IMG/VR virus record: IMGVR_UViG_3300023174_000460
Coordinates: 1-31,501 of that record
Length of the DNA: 31,501 nt
Source of the DNA: a virus
Reading direction: 5' to 3' (one strand)
Shown here: positions 22,408-28,920 of the stretch, piece by piece
How the letters are laid out: each line of letters opens with the position of its first letter
How positions within the stretch are numbered: position 1 is the stretch's first letter
The notes under the pieces: model-generated
What the model saw: the letters and a program-made list of their open reading frames with translations, nothing else
Database searches by the model: none
Told to the model about the DNA's origin: nothing
Program-made: the position numbers and the translations under genes

Positions 22408-22436
22408 AGTATACACCACATAGCCCATATTGTAAA
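22408..22436 (-). promoter_or_regulatory. Promoter of the membrane-peptide/tRNA operon
   Basis: TTTACA (22431-22436), 17-bp spacer, TATACT (22408-22413), then six bases to ATG 22401. Confidence 0.8.
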
Positions 22437-22450
22437 GTCAGCCATCATGC

Positions 22451-22456
22451 TATAAT
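22451..22456 (+). promoter_or_regulatory. Extended -10 for a leaderless GTG
   Basis: TGC-TATAAT, six bases before the GTG at 22463. Divergent from the operon above. Confidence 0.7.
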
Positions 22457-22462
22457 GGATAT

Positions 22463-23341
22463 GTGTATGATATAAACTCAAAAGAATTCTTTGGTGGCAC
22501 CTTTCTTTCTTATAATATAGACCCGTCAGATGAGAGTTTAATCTATTACAATAAAGAAATAATGCTAACCTATGCCGAAGAAAGAGATTTTAAGATCAAG
22601 CCAGATGAAGGTTTGACATATTCTTTAAATAATTATGGACATAGATCAGAAGATTTTAATAAACTAGATAAAGATAACTATAATATTTTATTTTCTGGAT
22701 GTTCAACAACATTTGGAGATGGGCTGCCAGAACAGTTTAGATGGTCAAAACTTATGTATGATGAAATTATCATTGATAACAAAGGACCCTTTCAATGTCT
22801 GTCATTTTTAGGTGGTGGTGCCGATAAGATTGTTGGAAACATTCTGAAGTATTGTAATAAATTTGGAAACCCAGATACGATCTTTGTACTGTTTAATGAC
22901 TTTACAAGACACGTAACTTACGACGAAGATGGTAATAAGTTTTTAAGTAAAATTAATTTAAAGTATTCTAAAGACAAAGCAGAAATATTAGAAGGCTCAA
23001 ACCCCTACAATCTTTTTATTCAAACACAAAACTACATGAGAATTTTAGAAATTTATTGTAATTCAAATAATATAAAACTATTTACTTCTTGCATAGACTC
23101 TAGCACATCTCTTGCTCTTTCTGGAATAGACTTAACAAACTTTAAAGAGTTAAACCTGTCAGATCTAATAAATAAAAATATTAATGATATTGATTTTCCA
23201 ACAAAAGAAACGGTACCAACAGAGTACCATAAATATTTAATTAGGGCTAGAGATGGTCATCATGACGGAATAATAAACAATTTTTTAATAAAAGATTTTT
23301 TTATAAAACAAATGAAAGGGGTAAGCAATGAATCAATGTGA
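22463..23341 (+). CDS. SGNH/GDSL-like hydrolase, copy 2
   Basis: 292 residues from GTG. ILFSGCSTTFGDGLPEQFRW (block I, Ser in GCS), SFLGGGADKIVGNILKY (block II-III), ARDGHHDG (Asp and His) near the end. Parallel to the protein at 5431-6330 throughout (same LNNxxHxSEDF lead-in, same GNIxKYxNxFGxPD helix), so a paralogue. No signal peptide. Substrate unknown. Confidence 0.7.
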   Translation: MYDINSKEFFGGTFLSYNIDPSDESLIYYNKEIMLTYAEERDFKIKPDEGLTYSLNNYGHRSEDFNKLDKDNYNILFSGCSTTFGDGLPEQFRWSKLMYDEIIIDNKGPFQCLSFLGGGADKIVGNILKYCNKFGNPDTIFVLFNDFTRHVTYDEDGNKFLSKINLKYSKDKAEILEGSNPYNLFIQTQNYMRILEIYCNSNNIKLFTSCIDSSTSLALSGIDLTNFKELNLSDLINKNINDIDFPTKETVPTEYHKYLIRARDGHHDGIINNFLIKDFFIKQMKGVSNESM

Positions 23342-23495
23342 ACACGATAATAAGAAGCCTTATGTCTACGGATATATGACTAGTGATTTTATTAAAGAGA
23401 GTTGGGATAGACACTCTTATTACGGTGGAATGCATCACTCTGACGGTCTTCCAACATTCTTTTGTCCAGACTGTTTAGAAGATTTGTTCGAATAG
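23328..23495 (+). CDS. 55-residue small protein
   Basis: ATG behind AAAGGGG, overlapping the SGNH stop by 14 bases. MNQCEHDNKKPYVYGYMTSD..., ending in TFFCPDCLEDLFE; a CxxC and an early Cys/His pair may bind zinc. Overlaps a convergent minus-strand ORF. Confidence 0.6.
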   Translation: MNQCEHDNKKPYVYGYMTSDFIKESWDRHSYYGGMHHSDGLPTFFCPDCLEDLFE

Positions 23496-23613
23496 TTACA
23501 AGAGCATCATTAATAATCTTTGCCCTTATTCTTTCAATCTTTCTTTCAAACTTGGATGTTTTTGGCTTCTTTGATTTTCTTTTAATGTTCTTCTTATGTC
23601 TTTTTTGACTCAA
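23392..23613 (-). CDS. Lys/Arg-rich protein (tentative)
   Basis: 73 residues from TTG at 23613. The N-terminal half is strongly basic (KRHKKNIKRKSKKPKTSKF). TTGA overlap with the upstream zinc protein supports an operon. Its 3' half overlaps the plus-strand gene, so the real stop or existence is uncertain. Confidence 0.4.
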   Translation of the reverse strand: MSQKRHKKNIKRKSKKPKTSKFERKIERIRAKIINDALVTIRTNLLNSLDKRMLEDRQSDAFHRNKSVYPNSL

Positions 23614-23735
23614 GATGCCTCATAGTAATTAGTAGCGTGTTTCTTGCAGACCCCAGTAACAACATAGTTGTCGCCTTCCTTAACCAAGTCATTATACTCG
23701 GCGGTTTTGTCGCAATAGAAACATTTTTGTGCCAT
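23610..23735 (-). CDS. 41-residue zinc-finger microprotein
   Basis: MAQKCFYCDKTAEYNDLV... GVCKKHATNYYEAS: CxxC and CxxH spaced 24 residues apart. Similar short zinc proteins are common in this phage. Start set by the -10 box five bases upstream. Confidence 0.7.
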   Translation of the reverse strand: MAQKCFYCDKTAEYNDLVKEGDNYVVTGVCKKHATNYYEAS

Positions 23736-23740
23736 ACTTT

Positions 23741-23746
23741 ATTATA
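23741..23746 (-). promoter_or_regulatory. -10 box for a leaderless start
   Basis: TATAAT on the minus strand, five bases before ATG 23735. Confidence 0.65.
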
Positions 23747-23752
23747 TCATAT

Positions 23753-24562
23753 CTAATCTGCACTATAAATGATTGCAAAGTTATTGGTGTATATGACTTT
23801 TAGACCATACATGACCATTAAATGATGACCAGAAAAAGCATAGTTGTATATAACTAATGACTTATTTCTTTTAATGTTTTCTATATTGTTATCTAAAAAC
23901 TCTATCATAACATTATTACTAAAAGGATTAAACATAAACACATGAAGTTTTTTGTCTGGCAGTACATAATCTGATCCAGAGCCATGGATTATCTCTAGCC
24001 GATTATCTTTTCTTGCTAGATCAACTAACTCTTTTTGTATTTCTAGTCCCATTACATTCTTATATCCAATATCAGAACCGATCTTTAAAACTTCTCCAAG
24101 ACCACATCCAATATCTATTAAGGTATCGCAGGCAGAAAACTCTAAGGCTTTCTTTAGGAGTTCTTTTGTCATCTCAGGTTCGCTGGCTTGGTATGCAAAC
24201 CAATCCCTGTTCTCTGGTATATGTGTTCTTTTTCTAATCTCTGGAAGTTTATCTGGGTACAGGATTTTGATATCTTGCAGGGTAAAAACAAAGTTAAACT
24301 TGTCTAACTCATGCTTAACGCAACCAGTCTTACCAATCCAACCATGTATTGTTCCAAGAGTAAACCAGTAGTCTACATCGTCTATACTTGAAAACTTAGT
24401 ATCATATATATCTACATTATCATAAACAAACTCATCAATGTACCCGCCAATGACACACTCGCTAGTGTCTGATTGGATCAGTATGTTTTTATTTAATGCA
24501 AAGCCAAGCCATTCTTCTTTGGTTACATTTAAATCATTACTCAAAATCAACCTGTGATTCAA
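23753..24562 (-). CDS. Class I SAM-dependent methyltransferase
   Basis: Up to 269 residues. Motif I DTLIDIGCGLGEVLKIG (about 146-162), VMGLEIQKELVDLA (acidic loop), and HVFMFNPFSNNVMIEF as motif IV-like. The N-terminal 130 residues (with WFTLGTIHGWIGKTG) are unfamiliar. Start uncertain: in-frame TTG codons at 24562 and 24544, no ATG. Target could be DNA, protein or sugar; no DPPY-type DNA motif is seen. Confidence 0.75.
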   Translation of the reverse strand: MNHRLILSNDLNVTKEEWLGFALNKNILIQSDTSECVIGGYIDEFVYDNVDIYDTKFSSIDDVDYWFTLGTIHGWIGKTGCVKHELDKFNFVFTLQDIKILYPDKLPEIRKRTHIPENRDWFAYQASEPEMTKELLKKALEFSACDTLIDIGCGLGEVLKIGSDIGYKNVMGLEIQKELVDLARKDNRLEIIHGSGSDYVLPDKKLHVFMFNPFSNNVMIEFLDNNIENIKRNKSLVIYNYAFSGHHLMVMYGLKVIYTNNFAIIYSAD

Positions 24563-24713
24563 ACATGAGGTCTGTCATGTAGTTGTCTTTACCTCTAGCA
24601 ACCTCTGCAGCGAGCATACGCATACCCACAGCATTTGTTATAGAGGTATCGACAGGAAGGGCTTCAATAGCCCTTGCAATCTCTTCTCGTAATACCATTT
24701 CATCTATACTCAT
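24537..24713 (-). CDS. 58-residue helical protein
   Basis: MSIDEMVLREEIARAIEALP..., amphipathic helices, no family recognised. Predicted leaderless from a consensus promoter. Its end overlaps the methyltransferase start, suggesting coupling. Confidence 0.7.
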   Translation of the reverse strand: MSIDEMVLREEIARAIEALPVDTSITNAVGMRMLAAEVARGKDNYMTDLMFESQVDFE

Positions 24714-24719
24714 ACTTCA

Positions 24720-24748
24720 ATTATACACCTATCCCGCTTGAATGTCAA
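24720..24748 (-). promoter_or_regulatory. Full-consensus leaderless promoter
   Basis: TTGACA (24743-24748), 17 bp, TATAAT (24720-24725), six bases, ATG 24713. Confidence 0.9.
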
Positions 24749-24756
24749 AAAGGTGA

Positions 24757-24762
24757 TATAAT
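24757..24762 (+). promoter_or_regulatory. Extended -10 for a leaderless start
   Basis: TGA-TATAAT, six bases before ATG 24769. Divergent to, and only 8 bp from, the promoter above. Confidence 0.75.
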
Positions 24763-24768
24763 AATCTC

Positions 24769-25188
24769 ATGGTAGCACCAGCAAATAAAAGATTTTCAGG
24801 TTCAGGAACAGTAACAGGCTCAGGAAACATTAATGGAAATCCATTACAGTCATGGTCATTTAACTTTACTGCAAACAATCAAGATGCAATATTTGATGGC
24901 GTAGTCCTTAGTTGGCAAAATTTTTCAGCCCCTTCTTATATAATGGATCACATGCCTACTGGAGAAAACACAATAATTACAATCTCTGGTTTGACTAACG
25001 CAGGTATGGCTTTTAACGGAATGCAATTCCAGGTTATAAATTCAGGTACTTCTTTAATTCCAGGAGTAAACAACTATGGAGAAGTTCCTGGCACAGATCT
25101 TTCATTCCCACAGTGGCAAGCAAATTGGGGATTAACAGGAAATAGCATCCTACTTTATGATGGCTTTACAATTAGTTGGAATTCATAA
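24769..25188 (+). CDS. Beta-rich secreted/virion-type protein
   Basis: 139 residues with few Lys and many Asn/Ser/Gly/Trp. N-terminus contains FSGSGTVTGSGNING; the rest alternates polar and hydrophobic residues, as in jelly-roll virion or lectin domains. No signal peptide. The next gene shares a base with its stop and ends with a like GSG motif, so the two may assemble together. Confidence 0.6.
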   Translation: MVAPANKRFSGSGTVTGSGNINGNPLQSWSFNFTANNQDAIFDGVVLSWQNFSAPSYIMDHMPTGENTIITISGLTNAGMAFNGMQFQVINSGTSLIPGVNNYGEVPGTDLSFPQWQANWGLTGNSILLYDGFTISWNS

Positions 25189-25424
25189 TGGCATTACCAC
25201 CAAATTATCAAGGCGCTTATAACAACGGCGCAGCCTATCCATTAGGAGCCACAGTACTTACAGACGGAAACCCTTACGGCTACGCTGGAGCATACTTTAT
25301 TAGAATTACCAATGGCGGTAACCCAGGCTATGCACCTTTGTACTCAAACAATTGGGAACTATATCCTATGCCTAAGTCAATTGACGGCGCTGGATCAATT
25401 TCTGGTTCGGGCGAAATCGCTTAA
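25188..25424 (+). CDS. CBM5/12-like small protein
   Basis: 78 residues from ATG 25188 (TAATG overlap). NYQGAYNNGAAYPLGATVLTD, GAYFIRITNGGNPG and NNWELY follow the Y..G..Y..G..V......YF......NPG....W pattern of chitin-binding CBM5/12 domains. Ends GAGSISGSGEIA. Likely a carbohydrate-binding virion decoration; family assignment is by pattern only. Confidence 0.55.
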   Translation: MALPPNYQGAYNNGAAYPLGATVLTDGNPYGYAGAYFIRITNGGNPGYAPLYSNNWELYPMPKSIDGAGSISGSGEIA

Positions 25425-25467
25425 TACGTTTTTAAAGTTCGGCGAAAATAGAGATACTTAAACAACT

Positions 25468-25812
25468 CTACGAGTCTTTCGACTCGCTATCTGTTTCTTT
25501 ATCCCAATAGGCCTTACCAAACTCATCATAGTCATCCCAACCAGCACCATCTAAATCTTTTATCATACCCTCTATATCAAGTTGGTAGTAAGTACCCCAC
25601 CATGTATGAGGTTTATTAAGATACTTCCACATTCTGGCATGGTATTTATAACGAAATCCTAAGTTACTATCTAAAGACTCATCTAAATCAATAGCCTTAA
25701 TTAAATGATTACTAGCATAGCCACCAAGAAAATTACCGATCCATCGTAATGGTAGAATTCTAGTCTTCTGAATCGTCTTTGATCTGCTGAGGAACCCATC
25801 TGAGTTTTCCAT
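25468..25812 (-). CDS. Unknown protein with Trp-rich core
   Basis: 114 residues if started at ATG 25812; this overlaps the upstream gene by 53 bases and no other ATG precedes the conserved-looking core. Core: LRWIGNFLGGYASNHLI, HARMWKYLNKPHTWWGTYY, acidic C-terminus. No family recognised. Confidence 0.6.
   Translation of the reverse strand: MENSDGFLSRSKTIQKTRILPLRWIGNFLGGYASNHLIKAIDLDESLDSNLGFRYKYHARMWKYLNKPHTWWGTYYQLDIEGMIKDLDGAGWDDYDEFGKAYWDKETDSESKDS
25471..25500 (+). terminator. Plus-strand terminator
   Basis: CGAGTC-TTTC-GACTCG perfect 6-bp hairpin (25471-25486), then a T-rich run (TATCTGTTTCTTT). It marks the end of plus-strand transcription and overlaps the 3' end of the convergent gene. 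Confidence 0.75.
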
Positions 25813-25876
25813 TTACATACATCCTTTCATATCCTAGTGCTTTCCAGTCCATCTGCATAATCTTAGGTTCTTTCAT
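25760..25876 (-). CDS. 38-residue protein
   Basis: MKEPKIMQMDWKALGYERMY... ending QQIKDDSED. The start overlaps the preceding stop (ATGA). No family recognised. Confidence 0.6.
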   Translation of the reverse strand: MKEPKIMQMDWKALGYERMYVNGKLRWVPQQIKDDSED

Positions 25877-26103
25877 CCCATACTCTCTTTCCACACGACA
25901 AAACAAATTACACACTGAATTCCAGGCTCTCTCATATACCATTTATGTTCACAAGGAACATCTGTTGCCTGTGCCAATAGCCTGTCTTTCCAGCCAGCAG
26001 GAGGAGGCCACGGTACTCCAAGGGATGCAAGTGAAGCCTTGGTCCATCCACCTCTAGCAGTCTTTAAGGACTCTATCTGTGAAAGGATCTCATTGCGTGT
26101 CAT
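25873..26103 (-). CDS. Phage protein with LGVPWPPP motif and zinc knuckle
   Basis: 76 residues from ATG 26103 (TAATG with the upstream gene). LKTARGGWTKASLASLGVPW then PPPAGWKDRLL is a motif I associate with many phage nuclease/HNH-linked proteins; the C-terminus has CEHKWYM...QCVIC for zinc. Possibly a small DNA-binding accessory. Confidence 0.65.
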   Translation of the reverse strand: MTRNEILSQIESLKTARGGWTKASLASLGVPWPPPAGWKDRLLAQATDVPCEHKWYMREPGIQCVICFVVWKESMG

Positions 26104-26327
26104 TAGTATCCACCAAGACATTCGTTGCGTGTGTGAAACAATCTAATCTTTGTCAATATTTTGCGGGACGGACCAAAAAGATCTTCCTTACAAGTAGAGC
26201 AAGTATAAGACCATTCACCGCTAAACCAGTCATGGACATAGCCCTTAGAGTTGGCATATTTTTTAGTTACAAAGGTTTGAAATGGATCAGGAATCTCAAG
26301 ATTTCTTAGCACACCAAATCCAATCAT
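26103..26327 (-). CDS. Small CxxC protein
   Basis: Up to 74 residues (ATG 26327; a GTG at 26312 is an alternative). GYVHDWFSGEWSYTCSTCKED has a CxxC. Overlaps the 36-residue gene upstream. No family recognised. Confidence 0.55.
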   Translation of the reverse strand: MIGFGVLRNLEIPDPFQTFVTKKYANSKGYVHDWFSGEWSYTCSTCKEDLFGPSRKILTKIRLFHTRNECLGGY

Positions 26328-26406
26328 CTGTCATAGTCTGATGTGTCTCCCAAAACAAGGGATCTTTTTTGTGCATCCCACACTTTACGCATTGCTCAGG
26401 TTTCAT
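26296..26406 (-). CDS. 36-residue Cys-rich microprotein
   Basis: MKPEQCVKCGMHKKDPLF... DDWIWCAKKS: a CxxC and a third Cys. Starts in an ATGA overlap with the membrane protein upstream. Likely zinc-binding. Confidence 0.6.
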   Translation of the reverse strand: MKPEQCVKCGMHKKDPLFWETHQTMTDDWIWCAKKS

Positions 26407-26633
26407 TCTTCTCGCTTCCAATGTCTATATGATTTAATATATGTGGCTGCATAGGCAAGGGATGCAAAGATAAAACCATATTGTTGGGTAGTTATGGCAT
26501 AAAACATCCAAAGGCATTCATTGAATAAAAGTACGAACCATCCCCAAATGGTCTTACGACCAACGAAGAAGATGCCTGTGACTCCAATAACAGCGAGCAC
26601 CCAAGAGGCATAGTCTTTTATAAATAGTTCCAT
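26403..26633 (-). CDS. PnuC-like small membrane protein
   Basis: 76 residues, three membrane segments, with WGWFVLLFNECLWMFYAITT and YIKSYRHWKRE. The N...LW..YA and final Trp pattern recalls one repeat of PnuC nicotinamide riboside transporters. Leaderless from a consensus promoter. Confidence 0.6.
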   Translation of the reverse strand: MELFIKDYASWVLAVIGVTGIFFVGRKTIWGWFVLLFNECLWMFYAITTQQYGFIFASLAYAATYIKSYRHWKREE

Positions 26634-26639
26634 ATATAC

Positions 26640-26668
26640 AGTATACCTTAAGTTGAAGGTTTGGTCAA
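26640..26668 (-). promoter_or_regulatory. Consensus leaderless promoter
   Basis: TTGACC (26663-26668), 17 bp, TATACT (26640-26645), six bases, ATG 26633. The -35 lies in the end of the preceding gene. Confidence 0.85.
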
Positions 26669-26767
26669 GTCATGGGTCTTTGTATGGTTATATAAGGTTT
26701 GGGAGGCCATACTAGACCTAGACTCTATTTCTTTCTTGCAGATAGGGCAAATAACGATTTTTGCCAT
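26648..26767 (-). CDS. 39-residue C2H2-type zinc microprotein
   Basis: MAKIVICPICKKEIESRSSM... LYNHTKTH: CxxC and HxxxH spaced like a classical zinc finger. Follows the 48-residue gene by 3 bases. Confidence 0.7.
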   Translation of the reverse strand: MAKIVICPICKKEIESRSSMASQTLYNHTKTHDLTKPST

Positions 26768-26770
26768 ATA

Positions 26771-26917
26771 TTATTTTAGTTGAGATACGAACTTAGAAGC
26801 CATCTTCAAACCCTTAACCAGTCCATCATGGTAGTCTTGGTTCTTGATAACCTTAGCAGTATCCCAAATACGGTAGGATTCTTTGTTTAATAACTCTGAG
26901 ATCTCTTCGTTTGTCAT
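26771..26917 (-). CDS. 48-residue helical protein
   Basis: MTNEEISELLNKESYRIWDT... MASKFVSQLK. No family recognised. Start defined by a full-consensus promoter six bases upstream. Confidence 0.7.
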   Translation of the reverse strand: MTNEEISELLNKESYRIWDTAKVIKNQDYHDGLVKGLKMASKFVSQLK

Positions 26918-26923
26918 ATATCA

Positions 26924-26952
26924 AGTATATCAAAATCTGCACGGTATGTCAA
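26924..26952 (-). promoter_or_regulatory. Full-consensus leaderless promoter
   Basis: TTGACA (26947-26952), 17 bp, TATACT (26924-26929), six bases, ATG 26917. Confidence 0.9.
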
Positions 26953-26953
26953 G

Positions 26954-26959
26954 TATAAT
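26954..26959 (+). promoter_or_regulatory. -10 box for a leaderless start
   Basis: TATAAT, six bases before ATG 26966; overlaps the -35 region of the divergent promoter. Confidence 0.7.
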
Positions 26960-26965
26960 AGAGTA

Positions 26966-27277
26966 ATGACCCTATTGTACATCCTATACAGCCCATTACA
27001 CAAGGCTATTAAGATAGGGATATCAGACATATCAGGCAAGAGGTTTGCAAGCCATAGGACCAAGGGTTGGATCTTAATAAAGTATTGGTCATTTTCCGAA
27101 CGGGATAAAGCGAGAACAGTAGAAACCCTAGTACTAAGAACACTAAGGGCAAAGCATGGTTATTTTCTGGATAAGGCGGATATGCCACAAGGGGGCTATA
27201 CGGAGACATTTGATGCTAGTAAGATCACTAGACGAGGTTTGATCCGTATGGTCAACAAGGCTATAAAGGAGTCTTGA
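26966..27277 (+). CDS. GIY-YIG/T5orf172-like nuclease
   Basis: 103 residues. LYILYSPLHKAIKIGIS (the two strands of GIY-YIG, with KIG), GKRFASHRTKGW (Arg), ARTVETLVLR (catalytic Glu) and GGYTETFD. This order fits T5orf172/MUG113-type GIY-YIG proteins. The only plus-strand gene in the right block, with its own promoter, consistent with a mobile homing-type insertion. Confidence 0.75.
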   Translation: MTLLYILYSPLHKAIKIGISDISGKRFASHRTKGWILIKYWSFSERDKARTVETLVLRTLRAKHGYFLDKADMPQGGYTETFDASKITRRGLIRMVNKAIKES

Positions 27278-27416
27278 TCCCCTGGCATTTTGGACATTGC
27301 TTAGTGGGGTTTGCAGTTTCATAGGATACTTGGAACATACCCCCACAGTCAAAGCATAGGACATCTAACATTAATTTTGCAATAAACTTACCATAGGATG
27401 ATTCGAATCTATCCAT
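27261..27416 (-). CDS. 51-residue zinc ribbon protein
   Basis: MDRFESSYGKFIAKLMLDVL then CFDCGGMF and QCPKCQG: two CxxC pairs. Converges with and overlaps the GIY-YIG gene by 17 bases; TAATG link to the upstream gene. Confidence 0.7.
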   Translation of the reverse strand: MDRFESSYGKFIAKLMLDVLCFDCGGMFQVSYETANPTKQCPKCQGIKTPL

Positions 27417-27604
27417 TACTTACAAGCCAGACAGTAGTATGGAACACGAAGATTAGTGTGATGTGTGTAGATGGTTTGAGCACACTTAGAACAGTTTACA
27501 TGAACCATATCTGGATCTGAAGTAGGCATTGAGAGTTTGAAGTTCTTTGTGTAATATACCTTAGTGGCATACCATGTGATTAGTATTAGAGTTATTGTTA
27601 TCAT
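27416..27604 (-). CDS. Membrane-tethered zinc ribbon
   Basis: 62 residues: N-terminal membrane helix (ITLILITWYATKVYY), then HVNCSKCAQTIYTHH and YYCLACK. Two CxxC pairs on the cytoplasmic or outer face. Leaderless start predicted. Confidence 0.7.
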   Translation of the reverse strand: MITITLILITWYATKVYYTKNFKLSMPTSDPDMVHVNCSKCAQTIYTHHTNLRVPYYCLACK

Positions 27605-27610
27605 AATACT

Positions 27611-27616
27611 ATTCTA
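27611..27616 (-). promoter_or_regulatory. -10 box for a leaderless start
   Basis: TAGAAT, six bases before ATG 27604. Confidence 0.55.
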
Positions 27617-27629
27617 TCACATTGAGTGG

Positions 27630-27700
27630 CTTCAGGTGAAGGAATCGGACCTTCATTATCAGTTTCGGAAACTGCTCTACGACCATTATAGGAACTTGAA
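27630..27700 (-). tRNA. Divergent tRNA-Arg (CCG), CCA end encoded
   Basis: T stem GAAGG/CCTTC, D stem CTAT/GTAG, anticodon stem CAGT/ACTG with loop TTCCGAA (anticodon CCG). Acceptor TTCAAGT/ACCTGAA has one A-C mismatch, and pair 27-43 is mismatched. G73 is followed by CCA (27627-27629), unlike the other tRNAs here. Could be degenerate. Confidence 0.65.
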
Positions 27701-27762
27701 CTACTTAATCAGTGTAGCATAGGTTTTGATGTAAAAAGTTATCCACAATAGTTATTCACAGG

Positions 27763-27882
27763 CTATTCTATTGTATCAAGATTAACAGGTTGGACATCAT
27801 CATCCATAGCCCCACATAGGGTACAGGTTACTTGACCATCAAGGTCTAGTTCATAGTTGCATCCATATTTTGTACATGTCAT
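27763..27882 (-). CDS. 39-residue zinc ribbon protein
   Basis: MTCTKYGCNYELDLDGQVTC then TLCGAMDDD: Cys pairs as a rubredoxin-like knuckle. ATGA overlap with the upstream gene. Confidence 0.65.
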   Translation of the reverse strand: MTCTKYGCNYELDLDGQVTCTLCGAMDDDVQPVNLDTIE

Positions 27883-28040
27883 GGTATATACTCGATTGAG
27901 GTTAGACAAACCACCTTCGTAATGTTCATATGTGGTTCTTCTCTCATAGCCATTTGCTTGGCTTCTTCTTCAGTTGAGGCAAACATTTCTAGATCGAATG
28001 CTCTGTCGTAATCTAACAATGAGATTTTATATATGTTCAT
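27879..28040 (-). CDS. 53-residue protein
   Basis: MNIYKISLLDYDRAFDLEMF, then STEEEAKQMAMRE: strand then helix, like small DUF domains that sense or bind nucleic acid. No family recognised. Leaderless from a consensus promoter beside DnaA boxes. Confidence 0.7.
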   Translation of the reverse strand: MNIYKISLLDYDRAFDLEMFASTEEEAKQMAMREEPHMNITKVVCLTSIEYIP

Positions 28041-28046
28041 ACTTCA

Positions 28047-28075
28047 AGTATACACTGGTTTGGATAGGATGTCAA
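28047..28075 (-). promoter_or_regulatory. Full-consensus leaderless promoter beside DnaA boxes
   Basis: TTGACA (28070-28075), 17 bp, TATACT (28047-28052), six bases, ATG 28040. The first box of the right cluster starts 7 bases beyond the -35, so DnaA binding could affect it. Confidence 0.9.
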
Positions 28076-28092
28076 CGAAAGTTATCCACAGA

Positions 28093-28131
28093 TTCTTAGC
28101 CTTTACTTAAGGTTTCTTAGCCTTTACTTAA
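28093..28131 (+). repeat. 18-bp direct repeat (iteron-like)
   Basis: TTCTTAGCCTTTACTTAA at 28093-28110 and 28114-28131, identical, 21 bp apart start to start (two helical turns), between DnaA boxes. Confidence 0.9.
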
Positions 28132-28192
28132 TACTTATCCACAGGTTTATCCACAGATTAATCTTACTGATTATTTAATTAGATAGTCTAGA

Positions 28193-28219
28193 AGTGGAGT
28201 GAAGTGGAGGATAGTGGAG
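28193..28219 (+). repeat. AGTGGAG triplet at 10-bp spacing
   Basis: AGTGGAG at 28193, 28203 and 28213: one helical turn apart, so three sites on one DNA face. Confidence 0.8.
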
Positions 28220-28445
28220 CATTGAGCATTTATAGAAGGGCGTCGTAATCTTTGACGGCCAAACCTCCCTATCCCCAAACCTTCAAACCTTCTTACCACA
28301 TATTCCCGATATTGTCAAACCTTCTTTCCTATAGTAAGGTTTGGGCATTATACATGCAAAACCATGGTTTGTCAAGTCCTTCTTTGCATGAATATGCCCA
28401 TAAATTTTATATGGATTTTATCCGAATTTGATCAGAAAATAAAAG

Positions 28446-28473
28446 AAACCTTTATAAAATTATATAAAGGTTT
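28446..28473. repeat. Palindrome with 11-bp arms
   Basis: AAACCTTTATA (28446-28456), six-base spacer, TATAAAGGTTT (28463-28473). The right arm contains an octamer. Confidence 0.85.
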
Positions 28474-28569
28474 GATAAAGTTTTAGAAATCAGGAGAAAA
28501 GGTTTGTCTATGTTTTACTACTAGTGGTTTGATATGTCTTCTCTATCCCCTGGCAAAATCGCCTGGTAC

Positions 28570-28606
28570 GGGGAAAAAATTTAGTCCTTCGTAATCTTAT
28601 TTTGAG
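28570..28606 (+). repeat. 37-bp repeat, copy 1
   Basis: Begins GGGGAAAA and ends CGTAATCTTATTTTGAG; overlaps the last codons of the 28581-28796 gene. Confidence 0.85.
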
Positions 28607-28796
28607 GATCTTGAAAACGTCCATCCCCTGGGCCGTAAACTTTGTTGGCAGAAAAATCGGGGGTAAAGGAAAAGAACCTAGACAAACCTATAGTATGAGT
28701 AATAGATACAAAACCATTCCACATGTTATCTGAGAAAGACTGATATTGTTTAGGATATCTTTTTGCATAATCTGCAAAGTGTGATCTTGGACTCAT
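28581..28796 (-). CDS. Unknown protein in the origin region
   Basis: 71 residues from ATG 28796 (leaderless pattern), not from a farther upstream start. MSPRSHFADYAKRYPKQYQS, then THTIGLSRFFSFTPDF. Resembles no family known to me. Its 3' end lies in repeat copy 1. Confidence 0.6.
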   Translation of the reverse strand: MSPRSHFADYAKRYPKQYQSFSDNMWNGFVSITHTIGLSRFFSFTPDFSANKVYGPGDGRFQDPQNKITKD

Positions 28797-28802
28797 ATGA
28801 TT

Positions 28803-28808
28803 ATTATA
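28803..28808 (-). promoter_or_regulatory. -10 box for a leaderless start
   Basis: TATAAT, six bases before ATG 28796. Confidence 0.7.
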
Positions 28809-28862
28809 ACACCGAATACAAAGGTTTGACAAATAAGGTTTGATATGGTATAAGCCATGAAT

Positions 28863-28899
28863 GGGGAAAAGATTTGATGCTACGTAATCTTATTTTGAG
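28863..28899 (+). repeat. 37-bp repeat, copy 2
   Basis: GGGGAAAAGATTTGATGC at its start, CGTAATCTTATTTTGAG at its end; same length as copy 1. Confidence 0.85.
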
Positions 28900-28920
28900 A
28901 AATATGGTTTGTCCACGATT

